Below, one piece after another: positions 7,521-16,200 of a DNA stretch of 16,695 nt. The notes under the pieces are model-generated. The model was not told the origin of the DNA. It worked only from the letters and a program-made list of their open reading frames with translations, and did no database searches. The position numbers were made by a program, and so were the translations under genes. The DNA comes from Tannerella sp. (GTDB lineage: Bacteria > Bacteroidota > Bacteroidia > Bacteroidales > Tannerellaceae), in assembly GCA_031268395.1 (NCBI GenBank), contig JAIRXI010000394.1, forward strand, positions 1-16,695, given 5' to 3'. The stretch's first letter is position 1. The number at the start of each line of letters is the position of its first letter.

Positions 7521-8846
7521 TCAAAGATAGACCGGCCCTTTCGGGCGCGAGCCGGCAAATCCGTACCACCCGATCACGCAATAGGAAACAAGCGGTATAA
7601 TCATACCCGGCGCCACAGCCTGCGCCCAGGAAGATTCGGCAATCAGCCCGATGAGCGGCGTCAACAAAGCGCCGCCGATCAGGCTCATGATCAGCATCGA
7701 CGCCCCCAGTTTGGCATGAGGCCCCAGTCCCTTGACGCCGGAAGCGAAATTCGTCGGATACATCAGCGACATGAAAAACGTCGTACCCATCATGGCACAA
7801 ATGCCGGGCCAGTACGAAATACCGTGTATTCCCGTCCACGATGCCCATTCCGAACCGAGAATCACGATGCACACCAGTCCGACATTGATCAGTGCATAAA
7901 TCCCCATCAGCCGTGTCGCCTGGATCCATTTCATCAGGTAAGTAGAAAAGAAACGCCCCGCCATGAAGACAATCATGTTGACGATCAGCAGACCTCCGGC
8001 CTGTTTCTCCGTCATCGGGCTGTTTTCCTGCACATAGGTAATCAGGAAACTCCACGTACCAAGTTGTGCTCCCAAATAGAAGAACTGGGAAATAATGGCG
8101 CCGTACCAGTGGGGATACTTGAGGAGCGTCCGGAAACTGCCCCTGTGCCGGGCATCGCCGGAAGACTCGACTTTCGGAAAGCGCGTCTTCCAGATCAGGA
8201 AAGCCACGACCAGCACCGCGATACCGATCAGGATATAGGTTGGCCAGACGCGGCTGTTTTCCGTCTGGAGGAAGTCGGTATACGCATTCCCGGTAGCCGT
8301 GACCTGCGCCTTCATGACGCCAATCTCCTCTTTTGAAGGCTCATTGCCCGAAAAGATAAACAGCGTTCCCAGCGTGACGCCGGTGATACCGCCGATCGGG
8401 TTGAACGACTGCGCGAGGTTCAGCCGGCGTGCCGAAGTGGACGCATCGCCCAGGCTGGTAACGAAACTGTTAGCACCGAGTTCGAGAAAGGAAAGGCCGC
8501 TGCCGATGATAAAGATTCCGCTGAGGAACACCAGGTAAATCCCTGAGTTGGCCGCCGGATAAAACAGGAAGCATCCCGTGGCGAAAATCAGCAGGCCGGC
8601 GAGCAGCCCCGACTTGTAGCCGAAGCGCTGCATGAAAAGACCCGCCGGGATCGCAAGGCAGAAATAGCCCAGCTTGATGGCCGTCTGGATCAGGCCTGCC
8701 TCGAAGCGAGTCAACTCCAGCGATTTCTGGAACTGCTTGATCAGGACGTCGTTCAATACATTGGGCAATGCCCACAAAAAGAAAAGCAAAGTGACCAGGG
8801 CAAACGTAAAGACATATCCCGGTGTGATTAATTTCGGCTTATCCAT
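7521..8846 (-). CDS. FucP-type (FHS family) sugar:H+ symporter of the MFS
   Basis: This 441-residue protein has twelve predicted membrane helices and matches the FHS family of the major facilitator superfamily, which contains the L-fucose permease FucP and glucose/galactose transporters. Family sequence includes FLWALPNVLNDVLIKQFQ (24-41), AIPAGLFMQRFGYKSG, SGLSFLELGAN and ARRLNLAQSFNPIGGITG. The two acidic residues needed for proton-coupled transport in E. coli FucP (D46 and E135) have counterparts at D33 and E122, with identical spacing of 89 residues. The substrate cannot be read from sequence; fucose, galactose or glucose are candidates. It converges on galE and is separated from the upstream URO-D genes by about 610 bp, with its own -7 box, so it is probably a separate transcription unit. 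Confidence 0.9.
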   Translation of the reverse strand: MDKPKLITPGYVFTFALVTLLFFLWALPNVLNDVLIKQFQKSLELTRFEAGLIQTAIKLGYFCLAIPAGLFMQRFGYKSGLLAGLLIFATGCFLFYPAANSGIYLVFLSGIFIIGSGLSFLELGANSFVTSLGDASTSARRLNLAQSFNPIGGITGVTLGTLFIFSGNEPSKEEIGVMKAQVTATGNAYTDFLQTENSRVWPTYILIGIAVLVVAFLIWKTRFPKVESSGDARHRGSFRTLLKYPHWYGAIISQFFYLGAQLGTWSFLITYVQENSPMTEKQAGGLLIVNMIVFMAGRFFSTYLMKWIQATRLMGIYALINVGLVCIVILGSEWASWTGIHGISYWPGICAMMGTTFFMSLMYPTNFASGVKGLGPHAKLGASMLIMSLIGGALLTPLIGLIAESSWAQAVAPGMIIPLVSYCVIGWYGFAGSRPKGPVYL

Positions 8847-8934
8847 GACTGTTTATCGTTTCGTAACTTCTTATCAACATGAAAACTGCGAATCCAAACC
8901 GTCGAACAAACAAGGCGGCGAAGCGATCCGGCCG

Positions 8935-8942
8935 CAAAGGTA
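8935..8942 (-). promoter_or_regulatory. Putative -7 promoter box of the MFS transporter gene
   Basis: Read on the - strand this is TACCTTTG, an exact match to TAnnTTTG, about 89 bp upstream of the transporter ATG. The -33 region (about 8962-8970) has only a weak GTTTC. Transcription would start near 8928, giving a leader of roughly 80 nt that contains GC-rich self-complementary sequence but no riboswitch that I recognise. Confidence 0.45.
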
Positions 8943-9035
8943 ATCAATTTATCGGAATATCGGCGGAAACAGCTGTTTTGGGCGCATTTCAGTACCGTTT
9001 AGGAATGAAAAACTAATAACATGTAACAGTTATAC

Positions 9036-9054
9036 AAGTCCCTTGTCGGGACTT
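9036..9054. other. Short perfect hairpin in the transporter upstream region
   Basis: AAGTCCC - TTGTC - GGGACTT, a perfect 7-bp stem with a 5-nt loop. It lies about 190 bp upstream of the transporter ATG and about 20 bp from the larger inverted repeat at 9061-9155. No T-tract adjoins it. It may be a decayed terminator or part of the neighbouring palindromic repeat. Confidence 0.4.
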
Positions 9055-9060
9055 CTGACA

Positions 9061-9155
9061 CGGATTGCAACATTTCGTCATTAGTAACGAAGTGAAGCAA
9101 TCCGGAAATAGCGGATAATACCTGGATTGCTTCAGGCTTCGCCTTCGCAATGACG
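9061..9155. repeat. MITE/REP-like imperfect inverted repeat
   Basis: Two arms face each other: 9076-9103 (CGTCATT ... TGAAGCAATCC) and 9124-9155 (GGATTGCTTCA ... AATGACG). The outer 7 bp and inner 11 bp are perfectly complementary; the middle of the arms is imperfect. A third copy of the inner motif, CGGATTGC at 9061-9068, can pair with 9097-9104 instead, so two folds exclude each other. Sequences of the type GTCATTGCGA...GAAGCAATCC are, from memory, widespread non-autonomous repeats in unrelated bacteria. No coding potential and no transposase is nearby. Confidence 0.6.
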
Positions 9156-9178
9156 GGACGGCGATGATTCCCCACGCT

Positions 9179-9307
9179 CGTCCGACGTAAACGCGCAGGC
9201 CCGTCTGATGCAGACGCGCAGGCTCGTCTGATGCAGACGCGCAGGCTCGTCTGATGCAAACGCGCAGGCTCGTCTGATGCAAACGCGCAGGCTCGTCTGA
9301 TGCAAAC
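9179..9307. repeat. 23-bp tandem repeat, about 5.6 copies
   Basis: Units begin at 9179 (degenerate), 9202, 9225, 9248, 9271 and 9294 (partial, 14 bp). The unit is CGTCTGATGCAGACG followed by CGCAGGCT. Within the unit CGTCTG-ATG-CAGACG is a perfect 6-bp palindrome. The later units have CAAACG in place of CAGACG; in - strand RNA this change gives a G-U pair, so the hairpin would survive. Because 23 is not a multiple of three, the array gives repetitive open frames (RRACASASDEPARLHQ-like) on the - strand that are not genes. This and the adjacent palindromes explain most of the gene-free stretch 8847-9457. Confidence 0.9.
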
Positions 9308-9410
9308 TGATTGTGGAAGAATCATGCGAATCACGATTCAGACGCAGACGCCGGGCGGAGGGTTCGTTTCCTGCAGCGCGTTTCTGCCGGGAAACATGTC
9401 CCCGCCTGTC

Positions 9411-9449
9411 CTCCCGGCCTGCCCTTCCACAGGGGAAGGGGGCCGGGAG
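9411..9449 (-). terminator. Strong two-part hairpin after the last URO-D gene, probable transcript end
   Basis: CTCCCGGCC (9411-9419) pairs with GGCCGGGAG (9441-9449), and inside it CCCTTCC (9422-9428) pairs with GGAAGGG (9434-9440), leaving loop ACAGG and a two-base bulge. It begins 8 bases after the stop of the gene ending at 9458. No U-run follows on the - strand, so it may act as a 3' stabiliser or a non-canonical terminator. It may also be a copy of a dispersed GC-rich palindrome. Confidence 0.55.
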
Positions 9450-9457
9450 AAGGAGGC

Positions 9458-10546
9458 TTATGCATTCCTGGCGCGCCAGTCGTGTGCATAATCAATCACG
9501 GCGCGAAGTCTTTGATAGGGGACGTCGCTCGGCACGGTGCAGTCCGCGCCAAGGATGAAATTGGCGGGTGCATGGCTCAATACACTGTCTACTGCTGCGA
9601 AGGCTTCGGCATCCGTGCCTTTGACCAGTACGCCGAGACGGTCGAGACCGCCCATGACGGGACGGCGGAACGTGGACTGCACTTCGCCGAGGTGGATCGG
9701 CGTGCCGTCGAGCAGGATGTTCGGCGCATTGATGATACTGCCCGGATAGGAGGCAAACTGACGGATTTGCGTGTAGTATGCTTCGCCGTAGTCGCAGATG
9801 TGCAGGATGTTGACCAGCGCCCTGTCGCTCGCTTCCTGCGAGACGATCCGGTCGTAGGGAACAACCGTCTTTTCAAATAACGGCCCGTCGCCGAAAAACT
9901 TGGAGTTCCCGCCCTGCGTGGAAATATAGAAACCGTCGGCGCCGCGGTTGACGGCTTCGTCAATGTAATTGACAATGCTTTCGGTGATGGCGTTCAGTCC
10001 TTTGGCTACGGCGTCGGGGTCCTGCCTGATGTGCTCAACCGCTTCCCTGCCGACCGTCTGCTGCGCCAGCGAGAGTGGAGAATAGACGGTGGGGAGAATC
10101 AGCGCCTGGGATTTCAGTTCCTTTGCCAGCGCTTCGATGACGGCCAGCTGCGGCTCGAAGAAGTCTTTTTTATAGACCGGGATTTTCGCCCAGTCCTTCG
10201 GGCTTTTGATGTTTTCGAGATGCGGCACGACGATTTCATACTGCACCTTGACAAAATCCATGTTCGTGGCGCGGAAGAACTGCAGATGACTGTCGATGGC
10301 TCCCTGTCCGAGTTTGTCGTTAAAGTGCAGGAAAAACGCCGCGGGAACGTATTCGTTCGGTTTAGACTGGTCGAGTACGGCCAGGACTTTTTCGCGCTTG
10401 CTGGTCGCAGGGGCCAGATAGGAGACGCCTCTTTTGCCGGTAGCCGCCGGCCCGGGCGATGCGTAGAGCGATGCGGCGCCTGTGCTGCATATTCCCAGTC
10501 CGCCGAGTGCATAAATGCTTGATTTCAAAAATTCTCTTTTCTTCAT
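9458..10546 (-). CDS. Exported URO-D superfamily protein, MtaA/MtbA methyltransferase-like (copy 2)
   Basis: The 362-residue protein has an N-terminal export signal: KKREFLKSS resembles the Tat motif (S/T)RRxFLK with Lys in the first Arg position, followed by a hydrophobic stretch and a plausible cleavage after LYA (residue 29). The mature part starts the URO-D fold (KREKVLAVLDQSKPNEYVP, 49-68; compare RERVLAALxxxxPDRVP in the family). It lacks the RQAGR substrate motif of true uroporphyrinogen decarboxylases. It has H249-x-C251 (LHICD) and C336 (GADCTVPSDVP), matching the zinc-binding H-x-C...C pattern of MtaA/MtbA-type methyltransferases. Substrate and methyl acceptor are unknown. It lies 33 bp behind a close paralogue and is probably the last gene of the susC operon. 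Confidence 0.75.
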   Translation of the reverse strand: MKKREFLKSSIYALGGLGICSTGAASLYASPGPAATGKRGVSYLAPATSKREKVLAVLDQSKPNEYVPAAFFLHFNDKLGQGAIDSHLQFFRATNMDFVKVQYEIVVPHLENIKSPKDWAKIPVYKKDFFEPQLAVIEALAKELKSQALILPTVYSPLSLAQQTVGREAVEHIRQDPDAVAKGLNAITESIVNYIDEAVNRGADGFYISTQGGNSKFFGDGPLFEKTVVPYDRIVSQEASDRALVNILHICDYGEAYYTQIRQFASYPGSIINAPNILLDGTPIHLGEVQSTFRRPVMGGLDRLGVLVKGTDAEAFAAVDSVLSHAPANFILGADCTVPSDVPYQRLRAVIDYAHDWRARNA

Positions 10547-10579
10547 AAGTTTATTGATATTGAGTGAATAAATATAGTT

Positions 10580-11686
10580 TCAGCCGTTGTCGATCCGCCA
10601 TGTGTGTGCATAGTCGATCACGTCGCGCAGGGTCTCCCACGGCGTGTCGCCCGGCACGGTGCAGTTGGCGGCAAAGATGAAATTCTGCGGCGCATTGCTG
10701 CTGAACACTTCGTCGACTTCCTTTTTGATCTCGTCCGGCGAACCGTGCGCGATCACGCCGTGGTGGTCGAGGCCACTCATGACGGGTCGCCCGAATAGAC
10801 GCTGAACGCCTTGCAGGTCGGTCCTGCTCCCGTCGTTCAGCAAAACCGGCGGGTTGATGACGCTGGATGGATAGCCGGCCAGGTGGTCAAGCTCCTGGTA
10901 TGTGTTTTCCACACTGCATATATGGAGGATGTTAAACAGTGTGTGCGACACGGCTTCCTCAAGGATGTAACGGTCATACGGCTCAATCAGTTTTTTGAAC
11001 AGGGGGCCGTTATGAAACAGGGCTTTGTCGCCTCCGTGTGTGGAGAGATAAAAGCCGTCGACGCCGATTTTTCGGGCTTCCCTGATGAAATACACGATGC
11101 TTTCGGCAAAGTGCTCGAATCCTTTGGCCACCGCGTCGGGGTCTTCCTGCACATGCCGGAGGAACGTCTCCATCCCGACCGTTTCCCCGGCGCTCAGCAG
11201 GGGCGAATAGACCGTGGGAATGATCAGCGCTTCCGGCTGCAATTCCTTCGCAAGCGCTTCGATCACCTGCAACTGGGGCGCAAAGAACTCCTGTCCGTAG
11301 ACGGGAATGTCTTTCCAGTCTTTCGGGCTTTTGATGTTTTCGAGACGCGGCATGACGACTTCATACTGTATCTTCTCGAGGTCCATGTGGGTAGCCCGGA
11401 AAAACTCGATGTGACGCCTGACCGCCCCTTCGCCCAGTTTTTCGTCGAAATGCATGAAAAACGCGGCCGGCACATAGCGGTTGGGTTTCGACTGGTCGAG
11501 TACGGCCAGGGTTTTCTCTCTTTTGTTTTCTTTTCCGGCGCATCCGCCTCCGGTTACGGCCGCGACTGCGCCCCGACCGGTATCCGCCGTTTTTCCGGCG
11601 CAGGAAGACAGCAGCTGCATGCCCCCCAGCGCTCCTGCACTGCCGGTCAGCAGTGCGCTCTTTTTCAAAAATGTTCTTTTATCCAT
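10580..11686 (-). CDS. Exported lipoprotein of the URO-D superfamily, MtaA/MtbA methyltransferase-like (copy 1)
   Basis: This 368-residue paralogue is alike along its whole length to the next gene (shared blocks such as LAVLDQSKPN, YVPAAFF, LENIKSPKDW, VIEALAKEL, PTVYSPL). Its N-terminus MDKRTFLKKS again has a KR form of the Tat motif, and here a lipobox follows (L26-S27-S28-C29), so the mature protein should be a lipoprotein in the periplasm or on the surface. The putative zinc ligands are conserved: H255-x-C257 (LHICS) and C342 (AANCTVPGDTP). Automatic annotation will call it uroporphyrinogen decarboxylase, but the RQAGR motif is missing and methyl transfer is the better guess from the H-x-C...C triad. 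It starts 30 bp after susD, so cotranscription is likely. The pair probably arose by local duplication. Confidence 0.75.
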   Translation of the reverse strand: MDKRTFLKKSALLTGSAGALGGMQLLSSCAGKTADTGRGAVAAVTGGGCAGKENKREKTLAVLDQSKPNRYVPAAFFMHFDEKLGEGAVRRHIEFFRATHMDLEKIQYEVVMPRLENIKSPKDWKDIPVYGQEFFAPQLQVIEALAKELQPEALIIPTVYSPLLSAGETVGMETFLRHVQEDPDAVAKGFEHFAESIVYFIREARKIGVDGFYLSTHGGDKALFHNGPLFKKLIEPYDRYILEEAVSHTLFNILHICSVENTYQELDHLAGYPSSVINPPVLLNDGSRTDLQGVQRLFGRPVMSGLDHHGVIAHGSPDEIKKEVDEVFSSNAPQNFIFAANCTVPGDTPWETLRDVIDYAHTWRIDNG

Positions 11687-11716
11687 CGGTCTGTTATATT
11701 AAAGAAATAAATGCGA

Positions 11717-13258
11717 CTATTCATTCGTATATCCCGGCTCATACGGTCCGTAGGGGTTGGTTCCTTCGCCACCTTCGTATCCCCAGTTCTGTTTCAGATT
11801 CGGGTTGAGAATCAGCTGTTCTTGCGGAATCGGGAACAGATAGTTTTTGGCCGAGACGCCGGGCTTCTGGGGTCTCACCGTCTGCACCAGCCTGCGCCAC
11901 CGTACCAGGTCGAACCAGTGCTGCCCTTCCAGGACAAACTCCAGGAAACGTTCGGCCTGGAGCTTCTCCCGGAACGCTTCGCGGCTTAATCCCGCCAGGT
12001 CGACAGGCGACGGGGTGTCGAGGGGGAACTGACGGTATCCGCGGCGGCGCACCCGGTTGATGGCGTCGTATGCGGCATCCGTCGGCCCGTTCAGTTCGTT
12101 CTCGGCCTCGGCCTTGATCAGCAGCACTTCCGCGTAACGGATGTAGACGTTGTTCGTGTTCCGTCCCGCATACTGGTTGGCGGCATAGTTGAGCGTGTCG
12201 ATGTATTTCCGGAACAGGGGGACTTTAAAGGTGAAGGTGGAATTGGTGTTGGGATTCCAGAGCGATTTGGCAAAACTGCCGGCCTTGCGCTGGTCGCTGT
12301 CGTCGATCTCTTCGTAGAACTTCACGTCGTTGACGATCAGTACCGGTTCGGAGTCGCTCCACCCCATTGCAAAGGTGCAATGCCCCGTCACGTTGTTGAG
12401 GTCGGCATGTTGAACGGAGAAGATATGCTCCGGTCCGTTCTTTTTGTCGACCAGGAAAAGATCCAGTACGTTTTCGACCAGCCGGTACCTGTTCGACTGA
12501 ATGACGCGGTCGGCGTAGTCAATGGCCTGCCGGTAGAACTCCGCCTGCCGGGCCTTCCCGTCGGGCGAGTCGGTCTGCGCCCAGGTGAGGTAGACTTTTG
12601 CAAGAGTGGCCAGTGCGGCGCCTGGCGTTGCACGTCCTTCGGTGCTGCCCGGAAAGTCGGCCGGCAGGCCGGAGGCGTCTTCCAGATCCTTGACGATCTG
12701 TGCATAGACCTGGTCGACCGGTGTGCGGGGTTCGCCTTCTCCGTCGCCGTCGTGCAGCACCAGGGGCACGTCGCCCCACCAGCGCACGATGTTGAAATAG
12801 AACAGCGCCCGCAGGAATTTGGCTTCATTGACAAGCCTCTCCTTCGTGTCGGCGGGTATGTCGCCGGTTCCGTCCGACAGTTTGTCGATCACAATGTTGG
12901 CGCGGTTGATGCCAATGTAGGACTCTGCCCAGCCGGCAATCATAAAGTCGTTGTTGGGCTGTACGGCCAGGTTGCTCAGCTCGCGGATGTGCGCGCTGTT
13001 GGTGTTTGCCCCGGCCTTTACGTATTCCGTCGTCAGGTCGCCCAGATAAACGGTGAGGTTGTTGTACATCCCGTGGAAATCCGAAGGCCAGTTGGTCAGG
13101 ATCGCATAGATCCCGTTTACGGCCGTCAATGCGTCGGATTCCGTTCTGTAAAACTGATCCTTTTCAATCGAACTGCTTGGCAGCACGTCCAGATCAGCGC
13201 ACCCGACCATCCACAGGGGTGCAGTCCATGCCAGTATAATTCTTCCAATCTTTTTCAT
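11717..13258 (-). CDS. SusD/RagB-family nutrient-binding outer-membrane lipoprotein
   Basis: SusD proteins are surface lipoproteins that form the lid of the SusC channel and capture the ligand. The 513-residue product begins with a lipoprotein signal ending in W-M-V-G-C20. It contains the conserved helical region NEAKFLRALFYFNIVRWWGD (144-163) of the TPR-like SusD core, the C-terminal YIRYAEVLLIKAEAENE block, and a tail with EFVLEGQHWFDLVRW and NYLFPIPQEQLILNPNL, all family hallmarks. The start is 20 bp after the susC stop, and the two are surely one transcript. Ligand specificity cannot be read from the sequence. Confidence 0.95.
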   Translation of the reverse strand: MKKIGRIILAWTAPLWMVGCADLDVLPSSSIEKDQFYRTESDALTAVNGIYAILTNWPSDFHGMYNNLTVYLGDLTTEYVKAGANTNSAHIRELSNLAVQPNNDFMIAGWAESYIGINRANIVIDKLSDGTGDIPADTKERLVNEAKFLRALFYFNIVRWWGDVPLVLHDGDGEGEPRTPVDQVYAQIVKDLEDASGLPADFPGSTEGRATPGAALATLAKVYLTWAQTDSPDGKARQAEFYRQAIDYADRVIQSNRYRLVENVLDLFLVDKKNGPEHIFSVQHADLNNVTGHCTFAMGWSDSEPVLIVNDVKFYEEIDDSDQRKAGSFAKSLWNPNTNSTFTFKVPLFRKYIDTLNYAANQYAGRNTNNVYIRYAEVLLIKAEAENELNGPTDAAYDAINRVRRRGYRQFPLDTPSPVDLAGLSREAFREKLQAERFLEFVLEGQHWFDLVRWRRLVQTVRPQKPGVSAKNYLFPIPQEQLILNPNLKQNWGYEGGEGTNPYGPYEPGYTNE

Positions 13259-13278
13259 ATTCGTTTCCAGTTTAATAG

Positions 13279-16200
13279 TTATAATGTAATACCAATGCCG
13301 AACAGTACGGTTTTTGCCGACGGGTATGTGCCGAAGTCCACACCCTGATACAGTCCGTTGCTTTCATCCACGCCGTTGCGGTTCGATTCCGGATCGTATC
13401 CCGAATAAGGCGTCCAGGTGATAAAGTTTTGCAGGGAGACGGACAGGCGCAGGCGGGCATCCTTCGAAATCTGCCTGACCGGCAGGGTGTATCCCAGCGT
13501 GATGTTCTTTGCCCGCAGGAAGGAAGCATCTTCGATGAAACGGTCGTCGGTGACGATCGAAGTCGAATTGGTCGCCCGGGCAATGGTGTTCGACGGGTTG
13601 GACGGTGTCCAGCGGTCGGCCACGGTAGCGAGCGAGTTGTAGGCCGTGCTTGTCTTTTCAAAACGGGCGCGCAGGGTGTTGAACAGTCTGTTTCCGTAGC
13701 TGCCCTGCAGCGCGACGAACAGATCGAAGTTCTTCCAGGATACCGAGGAGTTCAGTCCTCCGGAGAATTTCGGCTGGCTGTTGCCCAGCAACACCCTGTC
13801 GCGTTCGTTCACAATGCCGTCGCCGTTTTCGTCGCTGTAGCGCGCCACACCGGGCGCCAGCGTTTCCGTTGTCTGGGGCGGATAGCTGTCCAGGTCGTCG
13901 CCCGTCTGCACAATGCCGGCAAAGCGGTAGCCGTAGAAACTGCCCAGCGGCTCGCCCTTTTGAACAATCAGCGGGAAGAGGTATTGCAGGGTGCCGATTC
14001 CTTCGAACGAAGGGATGAAGTATTCCGCATTTCCGAGATCCTCTACCCGGTTGATGTTCCTTGCCAGGTTGAATCCCAGGCGCCAGCTCAACTCCTTGCG
14101 ATCGACGATCCTTGCGTCGACCTCCAGCTCAAGGCCCTTGTTGGACACGCTGCCCACATTGCGCATCGCGGTGGCGAAACCCGTGACGCGCTCCACCGGG
14201 ACTTCCAGCAACAGGTCGCTGGTGAGCTTGTAGTATGCATCCAGCGTCACATTCAGCCGGTCTTTCAGGAAGCCGGCGTTGAGGCCGAGATTGTAGGAGG
14301 CGGTCGTTTCCCATTTCAGCCTGTCGTTCGACAGGTTTTCCACAATATAGGCCGTTGCCGGCACATCGTTGAAGTAATAGGTCTGCGGGACGATATTCGA
14401 GAGGTAACGGAAATCTCCGATTTCCTGGTTCCCCACGGTCCCTCCGCTCAGGCGCACCTGTAAATGACTGACGTCTTTCCGCAACTCTTCAAAGAACGCC
14501 TCCCTGTCGATGTTCCACGAAACGCCCAGCGAGGGGAAGTATCCCCAGTGGTGTCCCCTGGCGAAGCGGGAAGACCCGTCGGCACGCAGGGTGGCCGTGG
14601 CGTTATATTTTTCCCGGAAGGAATAGCTGGCGCGGCCGAGAAAGGAATTCAGGGTAGACGTGTAGGCCGAGCTGGTTGGCCAGTCGGCCGTGGCGCCACT
14701 GCGCAGGTTGTTGTATCCCGTGGCGTCGTTGGAAAAACCGTAGGAGCCGGCCGAGAAGGCAGTCCGGTCGGTGCGCTGGGTGGTGTAGCCCAGCAGGCCG
14801 GTGACGGCATGTACACGGTTGAATATCTTGTAGTAGTTCAGCGTATATTCCGTCTGCCAGGCATAGACCGTCTTGTGTCCGAGCGAGGCCACCCCCTGGC
14901 GCTGAGCGCCGGGACCTGTGAAGGAGGGCGCATAATTGCTCTGCTTCGTGTTGCTCAGGTCTGCGCCGATATTGGCCTTTACCTTCAATTCGGGCAGCAG
15001 GTCATACTCTGCAAAGAAGATGCTCAGGACGCGGGTATTCTCCGTCAGCGCCCTGACGTTCTCCAGATCGGAAATGGGATTGGAGACTTTCCCGTTATAC
15101 GAAACGGTGGACAGGATGTTCGGATCGTAATTGAACGTTCCGTCGGGATGATAGACCGAAATGATGGGCGGCATGTTGATCGCGGCCACCCACGAATTGG
15201 GTTCGTTGTTCCCGTTCTGGTTGTTCAGGCCGTGTAACTGCACGAACGTGCCCGTGGCGTTCAGGCCGATGCGCAGCCTGGGAAACACATTGCGTTCCAG
15301 GTTGATCCGGCCGCTGTATCGCTTCAGGTCGGTGCCGATGATGATGCCGTCCTGCGTGCTGTAGTTTCCCGAAATGGCGTAACGCGATTTCTCGTCGCCG
15401 CCGCCGAACGACAGTTGATGGGTTTGCGTAAACCCGGATCGCAGTGCGGCGTCCTGCCAGTCTGTCCCGCTGCCGGCCTGGGGCAGGGGCAGGAGATCGT
15501 CCAGCCGTCCTTCGCCTTCGCGTATCTCATTATACAGTTCCGTCCATTGCCGGGCGTCCAGGAAATCCACTTTCCTGCGGATGTCCTGCCAGCCGAAACT
15601 GCCCTGATAGCTCACATTGTTCGACCCCTTCTTCCCTTTCTTTGTCGTGATGATGATGACGCCGTTTGCGCCGCGCGTGCCGTAGATGGCCGTAGCGCTC
15701 ACGTCTTTCAGCACTTCGATGCTCTCGATGTCGCTCGTGTTGATGGCGGCCAGGGGATTCAGCGAGGCGTCGCTGTGTCCGGCGCCGGTGCGCGTGGCCG
15801 TCACGTCGTTATAGACAATAAAGCCGTCGATCACGTACAGCGGCTCGTTTCCTCCCGTAATCGAATTGCCGCCGCGGATGCGGATCGTCGACGCAGCCCC
15901 GGGCTGCCCGGACGTCTGTGATACGTTCAGTCCGGCAACAGCCCCGCTCAGAATCGTTTCTACCGAAGGCGTGACCTGCTGCAAACGCTCCTGCGGAACG
16001 GTCGATATGGCGCTTGTCAGTTCGCGCCGCTTCTGTGTCCCGTAGCCGATGACGACAATCTCGTCCAGCAGATTCAAATCTTCGACAAGGAAGACCGTGA
16101 CGGCTTCGGATATTTCGTAGATGTCGATCTCCTGTGTTTTGTAACCCACGAAACTGACCTCGACTATCGCCGGCAGTTCTTCCACCTTCAGCGTAAATTC

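Noticed and set aside
7522..7529. TATCTTTG on the - strand, an apparent -7 box reading into galE antisense
   Set aside because: It lies in the last codons of the transporter gene, the nearest TTTG is 26 bp away (too far), and no terminator or gene follows to support it.
9179..9307. Possible CRISPR array
   Set aside because: The units follow each other directly without variable spacers, and no cas genes are present.
8999..9334. Repetitive - strand open frames with RRACASASDEPARLHQ-like repeats
   Set aside because: They are the translation of the 23-bp tandem array in several frames; no start context, no flanking coding signal and the same array is open in more than one frame.
9458..11686. 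True uroporphyrinogen decarboxylase (HemE) function for the pair
   Set aside because: Both proteins have export signals and lack the RQAGR region, while the H-x-C...C pattern of the methyltransferase branch is present.
12380..13348. Long + strand open frame (322 codons) opposite susD, and similar long frames opposite the URO-D genes, susC and rnfBC
   Set aside because: These are shadows in GC-rich coding DNA; the - strand frames match well-known families across their length and the opposite frames resemble nothing.
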